Below, piece after piece: positions 57,062 through 64,000 of a stretch of 64,000 nucleotides of DNA. The position numbers and the translations under genes are program-made. The stretch covers positions 38,262,655 through 38,326,654 of the forward strand of contig CM037869.1 of NCBI GenBank assembly GCA_021292105.1. The letters are read 5' to 3'. Under the pieces are notes generated by a model, which searched no databases, had not been told where the DNA came from, and saw only the letters and a list, made by a program, of their open reading frames with translations. The DNA comes from Anadara kagoshimensis. Its lineage: Eukaryota; Mollusca; Bivalvia; Arcoida; Arcidae. Numbering within the stretch: position 1 is the first letter of the stretch; the number at the start of each line of letters is the position of its first letter.

Positions 57062-57486
57062 ATTACATATTATACCAGTTTTATATTCACAGCACTAGAC
57101 TGCCGTTTCGGAATACAATTCCTCATCAGTAGTGCTTGGACAAAAAATTATGAAACCAAAATTATTTTGAAGATGTTGAAAAGCTACCCAAAGGACCAAA
57201 ATATATTTTACCAAATTAAACTAAGGAAATACTTTGCATGAGGAAGTATACCTTAGTTTTGAGAAATTTCAAATTTTAACTTGCAGGAAATTTAGACAAT
57301 TATAGTATATTTCTGACAATAATACGAAATTATTGCCTACTGAGTTTGTGATATCCTTGGGGCAGCAGCCACCAGCAGAGATATCGGCTCAGGGGTTTAA
57401 ATTACACATTATACCAGTTTTATATTTACAGCACTAGACGGCCGTTTCGGAATACAATTCCTTATCAGTAGTGCTTGGACCAAAAT
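57062..57486 (+). mobile_element. TDR element copy 3 (best preserved)
   Basis: ATTACATATTATACCAGTTT to GACTGCCGTTTCGGAATACA to CCTCATCAGTAGTGCTTGGA, a ~260-bp interior, then a second full terminal repeat from 57401 to 57486 ending AGTAGTGCTTGGACCAAAA. The terminal repeats are ~85 bp and nearly identical. Confidence 0.85.
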
Positions 57487-57989
57487 CTATTAGTTCTTGG
57501 CGTCGTATTGGCTTTTCTATTGTTACTGTTACATTTTTTTAAAGATCATACTCTTTTGTATCCAAAAATAGTGCAAACATTACTGCTGCTGGTGTTGACG
57601 CCATCATTGCCATGGTGGTGAAAATGTAAGGCATTAACTAACAATAGAACATTCTTTTTGAATTGTCCTCGTATTTGGACTATTGTCAGCATCTGTGTAT
57701 TCTAAAAATTATAAAACCATGGATAATTGAAATCAAATATATGTGACATATCTTGGAGTCGTGGAGAGTAACAAGTAAAGTGTTAATATCTCACATTCAA
57801 TTTGGTATGTAACACATGTTGCGTGGCAACCATTGCGAACATATACAACAACTCACGTTGAAGTAACGTGTATCGATAAATTTATTCCATGAATTTAATA
57901 TGCGGCTCATATTTGTAAAAGAAAATATCTAATAAATTTAGTTTAATGTGTCACGTTTTTACTTGATTAGCTTACCAATTCGTTGTAGA

Positions 57990-58935
57990 GAGAAAAAAAT
58001 ACAATCATAGATTCCAATATAGTTTAAAAACATGTAGATAAAGGAATAGTAAAGTGTAGTAAAGGGTGTCAAATTTCTTTCTTGATTATAAATGACAAGG
58101 TGTGCTGCACAAAACACCTGCTATAATTACGTAACGCCCATGCGCTGTGTAGATATCATGTCTACGACAATCTATACAAAAGCATTACGGGCTCTAAGAC
58201 CAGTGCTGGGTAATTTATTCGAAACGATTACCTAACGCCTATTCTTTCACCAATTTAGAAATGTCTGTCTATAAATAACTGAATAGTATTGTCTGGGCGT
58301 ATAAACACATTATTACTAAATTACTACTGCGAAATCTATTACTTAGACTGTGTCAAATTTTTCTCTTGATTATAAATGACAAGGTGTGCTGCACAAAACA
58401 CCTGCTATAATGGCAATCTATACGAAAGGATCTACGGGCTCTTGAGACCAGGGCTGGAAACTTCGATACGATTACGTAACACCCATTCGCTGTGTAGATA
58501 TCATGTCTACGACATATCTATACAAAAACATTACGGGCTCTTAAGGCCAGGGCTGGGTATTTCGATATGATTTCTTTACGCCTATTTCTTCCATCAATTT
58601 AGAAATGTCTTTGTTTAACTGAAAAGTATTTTCTAGGCTTATAAACACATTATTACTAAATTACTACTGCAAAATCTATTACTTAGACTGTGGAGGTAGA
58701 ATGGTTATGTGCTGTGCATATATTATGTTTACGGGAATCTATACAAAAACATAAGGGGCTCTTAAGACCAGGGCTGCGTATTTCGATATGATTTCTTTAC
58801 GCCTATTTCTTCCACCAATTTAGAAATGTCCGTCTTTGTTTAACTGAAAAGTATTGTCTAGGCTTATAAACACATTTTTACTAAATTACTACTGCAAAAT
58901 CTATTACTTAGACTGTGGAGGTAGAATGGTTATTG
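57990..58935 (+). repeat. Large degenerate tandem repeat, three units
   Basis: Shared blocks: GATTATAAATGACAAGGTGT (twice), TGTAGATATCATGTCTACGA, ATTACGGGCTCT, AATTTAGAAATGTCTG, TATAAACACATTATTACTAA, ATTACTACTGCAAAATCTAT, TTACTTAGACTGTG (three times, near 58330, 58680, 58910). Units ~240-350 bp with internal deletions; no coding. Confidence 0.82.
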
Positions 58936-59347
58936 TGTTATTATCCGATTCCAATGTGTTTCACCGCAGATGACAAAGTCTTTTAAATGACCGTATGCAT
59001 TTGCTTCTTGGTACCAGTATAAAAAACTGAGTAGAATGTTATGTTCATTTATATCATGGAAATAACACTTATATAATAAAATGTTGGACCAAAAGCCGCA
59101 TTTGACTTGAGTTCAGATAAATTTAGAGAAAGTGCTGTTTCGTCACAATACGATCTCAGTAGTAGACAACTGGAAGAATTACCTTCAGGTCACTAACTGC
59201 ATCAATATAAACTCGTACAAAGGCGGTCCAAACAACGACTGGGAAAAATATTCCAAAAACGTTTAACCCTGATGGATACTATTTGTGCACCATTGGCAAT
59301 AGGTACAAGGAAGAAAAATAAATAAAGATATATCTATGGCCTAATAA

Positions 59348-59626
59348 AATTTATGCCCGTTACCACAAAATTGTTGATAAGTATGTTGTCTTTGTATCCC
59401 AAATTTCCCTGGAAATATATGACGCCCCATAGTTCCATTGTTCCTTTCATTTTTAATTTTGATTACAAACTTGGTGAGTCCAGCTAGCTGAACAAGAGGT
59501 GGTTACCCTTCCGTAGCACCCGGTGCTGGTGGAAGTTTACATGTTTAACTTAACTTGCCAACTTCAACGTTTTTACTTTGCTTTGTGATTGTAATTTGAA
59601 CATGAATTAGTATGTTTGTTTTTTAT
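59348..59626 (+). mobile_element. Family A copy
   Basis: RT-tail codons (TACCACAAAATTGTTGATAA), AATTTCCCTGGAAATATATG, TTACCCTTCCGTAGCACCCG, end TTAGTATGTTTGTTTTTTAT. Confidence 0.8.
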
Positions 59627-59837
59627 ATATGTAAGTATATTGTAAGTTTACACCTTACAAAGACTTCGATGGATAATGAGTTGTTAGTTGTAAAACACTT
59701 TTAATCCTTGTTTAAATATACGATTGATAGCACTCTTGACAGAAAATATTTCAACAACCAAACAATGTATAACAGATAAATGCCTAACAACTTCACTTCT
59801 AGAGATCGTGAAATAATTGATAATGGCAAAATAATTA

Positions 59838-59930
59838 AACACGTGAAATCTCACCATGCGAGTGAGAGTAGGTGCTCCGGAATGATAAATACCTCTTATC
59901 TAGCTAGCTTCACCCACCAAATGTAATTAT
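59838..59930 (-). mobile_element. Family A fragment
   Basis: ACGTGAAATCTCACCATG, GGTGCTCCGGAATGATAAAT, TAGCTAGCTTCACCCACC. Lacks both ends of the family. Confidence 0.65.
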
Positions 59931-59934
59931 AAAA

Positions 59935-61040
59935 TCTGTGACATTGCAGGTAAGAGAACTAGCGCTATTAAAGTAGCCATAAGTGCGCACTCGTATAAAA
60001 CAAATCATAAAATACTCGCAGAAAACTTGCGTTACCTTAAAATTAAATACAATATTCTTGTTGCTAATATTTAGAAAATGTTGTTTTGGTGCAAAACAAC
60101 ATTTTAGCAAACAATAAATGTCAACCAACTTTCAGATCATAAGGTTTCAATTAGACTTCTGTAATTTATGCTGCTAGTAGAATAATACTTATCCCATGAT
60201 CTTTTCAATATATGACCAATTATGTTTTCAAAAAGATCAGAACCAGCATTTGCAAACGGGAAATCCCACAAAACATAAATTTCTCATTGCAATTCTATAG
60301 TCACTCTGCTTGGTCCATATATCGAAACCCTTTCTTTTTATTACTTTGTTTTCATCAATCTTTAGAGTGGTTGGGCGTTACAAAACCAGGGCCCAGTTGT
60401 TCAAAGCTTGATAAGCTAATTCAGATTATTAGTACAATATTGTTAAATAATCAAACCTTTATTTTTGAAACGATTTTGTTATAAGATTATTTCATACAAT
60501 TTCATTAAACAAAACCTAAAGTTTTTTAAATTGTCTATCAATTAATGCAACATTTGTTTCTATTGACGTTAATAATTGATGTAACTAATCATGCAGTTGA
60601 AAACTTGGTCTATATCAATGAAATTAGTCTAATTAGTTTTAGTTATTTAACATAAATCAAGATTGTAGTCACTCCTTTTTTAAATTGATAAATTACCAGG
60701 ATATGAAATTGATTGTGAAAATCATTTAATCGATGTATGCATATTTAAGTGCAAACAAGTTCAAATTTTTTCGTTTGTATGTTTTCTCTACGTATGCAAA
60801 AGATAGATTAAAGAATAAAGGGTTAAAACATTTTGCATTTATTTCAAAAAGAAAAAACACATTATCATGACTTTAACTCTTAGTTTGTTAGTCCGGCTTT
60901 TTGGCTGCGTGGGATCTGAATGTGGGAGATGATTTAAACCGATTAAAATCCAACAAGATTAAGCATACGTTCCAATTCCAAATATGACGTTGGATTTCAC
61001 ACTTGTCTAGTAATTACCATTGAGAACTTTCTAAATTGAT
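59935..61040. other. No gene recognised
   Basis: AT-rich sequence with a single MITE end at 60386. Short open frames on both strands show no recognisable features. Confidence 0.5.
60386..60450. mobile_element. One-ended fragment of the AGTTGTTCAAAGC element
   Basis: CAGGGCCCAGTTGTTCAAAG then CTTGATAAGCTAATTCAG matches the left end of the element at 30779. No right end was found within 400 bp. Confidence 0.5.
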
Positions 61041-61046
61041 TTAACA

Positions 61047-61242
61047 TAAAAAACAAACATCCGAATCCATGTCCGAATCGCAATCAAGAAGCATAGTGAA
61101 AACTTTGAAACTGACAAGTTAGGTAAAACACGTGAACCCCCAACAGGATCGTGAAGTCGGGTGCTCTGGAATGGTGAGCACCTCCTGTTTAGCTAGTTAC
61201 ACCCGTCACGCATGTAAATGAAATCGAGTGAAAGGAAAAGTG
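61047..61242 (-). mobile_element. Family A copy
   Basis: AAAAACAAACATCCGAATCC, GGGTGCTCTGGAATGGTGAG, CTCCTGTTTAGCTAGTTACA, ending near GAGTGAAAGGAAAAG. Confidence 0.8.
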
Positions 61243-61600
61243 TCTCATCAAAGACAAACATAATTAAGTCAGTTATTCAATTACCATGTCACTAGAGAAT
61301 TACTCCAAGAAATCTTCAATTTTGGTGGACCTATTCGAACCCGTAGCATTTGCACGCCTTGAATGTGACGTTTACATTTTTCCACTCTGTGCAATTAATA
61401 CTGGTTATGTACCTAGAGGACTCGTAGCGTTTGAACTAAATCAACTTGCAAAAGACAATGGTATTATTATTTTAAAGTCGTTAGTTGGAATTCCTAACGG
61501 ACTGCGTGGTATTCCTTAAGCAAGACATTTAGTATATATAGTTCATCTAATTTATGAATGAATCAGAACCGGCAGAAATTTTGTTGTGCAATTCAAGGGT

Positions 61601-61870
61601 GAGTCACAATATTGGTGATAAGCATGATGTCTCCGTGCACTAGAATATATTATGTATATTTGAACTAGTTTAGATATATATCGGTCACATGTTTCTTTAA
61701 TACTCTATCACATAGCTAACTAGACAGGAGGTACTTACCCATTCGAAGCGTCCGGTCTCACTTATTTGGTGGAAGTACATGCGTTTAATATAATTGGCCA
61801 GTTTCAAAGTCTTTACTTTGTATTTAGGTTTGTGATGTAGACATGGACAGACATGTTTGTGTTTGATTCG
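61601..61870 (+). mobile_element. Family A copy, variant subfamily
   Basis: CACAATATTGGTGATAAGCA, AGCTAACTAGACAGGAGGTA, ACTTTGTATTTAGG, end CAGACATGTTTGTGTTTGAT. Shares TTTGTATTT and TGTAGACATGGACAG-like changes with the next copy. Confidence 0.7.
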
Positions 61871-62010
61871 ATGTTCTTTGCCGCTTCCAGTTTTAAGCAT
61901 CCTGGCGAGTTTTAATTACATCGTTTTTAAAGTTAACCCAATAAATGAATGACCAAGCCGCACAGATATTGGTGTTAACTTCGCTATGAATTTGTGTCCC
62001 ATCCCAGGAG

Positions 62011-62274
62011 TAGTCACATAATTCTTGATAAATATGATGCCTCTGTATCCCAAAATGCCCTGTGTATATTTGACGTACCTGTTCATTGTCAATTTTTTTT
62101 CTACAGGTGAATTGTTTAAGTGTCTTGATAAAATGTACTTAATAATATCCGAAGCACCCGACCTCAATTCCCTGATAGAAGTTTATGTGTTTAACAGAAT
62201 TTGTTATTTTTAGTTTTTACTTTGTATTTGGGATTGTGATGCAGACATAGACAGTTATGTTTGTGTTTGAGTAA
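62011..62274 (+). mobile_element. Family A copy, variant subfamily
   Basis: CACATAATTCTTGATAAATA, ATATCCGAAGCACCCGACCT, TTTTTACTTTGTATTTGGGA, end AGTTATGTTTGTGTTTGAGT. The TAGCTAGC block is replaced. Confidence 0.7.
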
Positions 62275-62699
62275 TTGTTGCTTTTGCTTTAGTAATAAGC
62301 AACCGCCTAGCGAGTCTAAAGATTCTTAACCAACAAAACATAAACAAAGTTTTCATAAAATAAATATTATTTCTTTATTTCAATATTAATACAAAAAAGT
62401 AACAATATAAAATATAACAAATTTATAAAACAACACAGAAAAACAGCAATATAATAATAAATTAACCTATTATACGTGTCAGTCATCCATCACATACATA
62501 TGTTCATCCTTAAATCGGCCAGTTTCACAAAGATTATCGCTCATACATCAACCTCAAATACATATGCTCATCCCTAAAACAATCTCACTTATCATAGTCT
62601 TATCGCTCATATAGATAATAATTAATATACTCACTATTCGTCTCTTACATAAAACAACCATTCTCAGAATAATTATCCCGCATACAAAACTTTCAAAAA

Positions 62700-63212
62700 T
62701 ACTGTAAACGTATTAATTTTAGCAAATTTTACAAATTTTAGCGCACATTACAATCTTGGCAAATTTACGTGTATGTAAGTTTGAATTAATTCCATATTAT
62801 ACCAGTTTTAATTTTTAACAGCACTATTTTTTGAAGGACTTACCCAAAGGACCAAAATATATTTTACCAAATTAAGCTAAGGAAATACTTTGCATGAGGG
62901 AGTATACCTTAGTTTTTGAGAAATTTCAAATTTCAACTTTCAGGAAATTGAGACAATTATAGTATATTTCTGACAATAATACGAAATTATTGCCTACTGA
63001 GTTTGTGATATCCTCGGGGTACCAGCCACCAGCAGAGATATCGGCTCAGAAGTTTAAATTACATATTATACCAGTTTTAATTTAACAGTTTGAATTAATC
63101 TCATGGATCACCATTTACATAATTACTAATTATCTTATTTTATTTTGCGATAGATTTTAATTACCGCTACAGTAGCAACGCAAAAATCGCTAAAATTATT
63201 ACACTTACAGTA
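62700..63212. mobile_element. Inverted-repeat DNA element (MITE-1), interrupted by TDR element
   Basis: The left end TACTGTAAACGTATTAATTT(TAGC) matches the reverse complement of the right end (…GCTAAAATTATTACACTTACAGTA). Without the 297-bp insert plus one 12-bp duplication it would be ~204 bp, close to the other MITE-1 copy at 47286-47496. Confidence 0.82.
62791..63087 (+). mobile_element. TDR element copy 4, with 12-bp target-site duplication
   Basis: A 297-bp insertion from TCCATATTATACCAGTTTTA to ATTATACCAGTTTTAATTTA. It is flanked by the perfect direct repeat GTTTGAATTAAT at 62779-62790 and 63088-63099. The left terminal repeat is internally deleted. It lies inside an older inverted-repeat element (62700-63212). 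Confidence 0.88.
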
Positions 63213-64000
63213 TTTAAAATTTTAACTCGACTTTTGTAATCTTGCATTTTGTTTTAGACCATTGGCACTGCAATAGCCATTATTCAGAGTCAAAATCACT
63301 GATATGCAAAAATATATTATGTTATTATATTTTGATCAGTTTGTTTAAACAACAAGGAAAACGATTTTTTCTCCCTGATAGAGATTTAAATTATGTGTAA
63401 GTTATATGGGACTGATATTTCAGATCGTTGCATTCAAGGCTGACTCTGGTTCTAAAGAAAAATAAAGAGGAAGCCAATAAAAAAGGATTTATAAGCCTCA
63501 TTGATCACATGACCTACGGGGATTTACGTTGTCTGGATACAAGAACATTCTGAATGATAAGAAATGACGTCAAATTACTTCATAAAACATATAAACAACG
63601 GATATTTTAATTGTATAACTCTTAATAATGATTAACACTTCCATTTCCATCGGCAGTTTCAAAAACCACTTGCAAACCGTATTCTACCAACATGACTTTA
63701 TGCTACACATTTGTTACCATTATGAAACATGTCTAAAGAGTTAACAATTGTTTCGATATAACCAGAGTCAGCGGTATTAAATCACCCTGAAAATTAACCA
63801 CTTTATCGCCATTCGTAACTTCTAATATATAAATGACTTTTTTAAAACTTTAACTATTTAGCGTTGTATTACATCAGTTATAAATAAAAATATAAAGTTA
63901 TTAATGGCGATTTAAAATTGTCATATAGTCTACATTTTTTTTAATTTGATTCAATACATTTAAAATGGTATATAACAATATTTTTTCTTTTTTTTTTAAA
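63213..64000. other. No gene recognised
   Basis: AT-rich right edge of the window; no open frame of note and no shared repeat. Confidence 0.5.

Noticed and set aside
61286..61519. 77-codon + strand open frame with protein-like composition
   Set aside because: No family recognised and no splice context. It lies between two family A copies; could be an old element fragment but cannot be supported.
1..64000. Prokaryotic operons, CRISPR arrays, phage or plasmid features
   Set aside because: None seen. The tandem repeats have no spacer-repeat regularity of CRISPR, and the gene structure is eukaryotic.

Overview
The window is eukaryotic nuclear DNA: AT-rich, repeat-dense and intron-containing, with GT-AG splice sites. 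The gene content and repeat style (tRNA-headed SINEs, a retroelement tail of a type common in molluscs and cnidarians, GGTCAAGGTCA repeats, AGCTCACCTGAG repeat ends) suggest a lophotrochozoan, most likely a bivalve mollusc. The species cannot be named from the sequence alone.

One host protein gene can be assembled with confidence. It is an alkaline ceramidase 3 (ACER3) orthologue on the + strand, with eleven coding exons between 28924 and 42919. The exons join in phase into 269 residues. All the family's Zn and Ca ligands and catalytic residues are present. An in-frame stop precedes the ATG, and an AATAAA at 43597-43602 follows the stop codon. Its introns carry a LINE fragment, SINEs, MITEs, palindromic foldbacks, AAT arrays and a poly-C tract.

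Outside ACER3 I find no other credible host gene. 1-28.3 kb and 51.8-64 kb are a mosaic of repeats. The dominant family (here 'family A') occurs in about thirty copies on both strands. Most stop at the same 3' end (near GTATGTTTGTTTTTGAT) but begin at different points. The longest copies still encode the C-terminal tail of a reverse transcriptase, so family A is the 5'-truncated 3' end of a retroelement. Other families are SINE-1 and SINE-2, a 'TDR element' with terminal direct repeats, several short inverted-repeat DNA elements, and tandem arrays: a ~770-bp unit at 1.5-4.1 kb, 76-bp at 8.1 kb, 48-bp at 45.2 kb, ~62-bp at 45.8 kb and a degenerate array at 58 kb. From 43.6 to 51.8 kb the DNA has few interspersed elements and no recognisable gene.

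The most notable structures are a TDR element inserted into a MITE with a perfect 12-bp target duplication (62700-63212), a run of long palindromes in ACER3 intron 7, the ~770-bp array that carries a family A 3' end in each unit, and a tandem array of SINE heads interrupted by a complete SINE. No prokaryotic features, CRISPR arrays or convincing functional tRNA/rRNA genes were seen.
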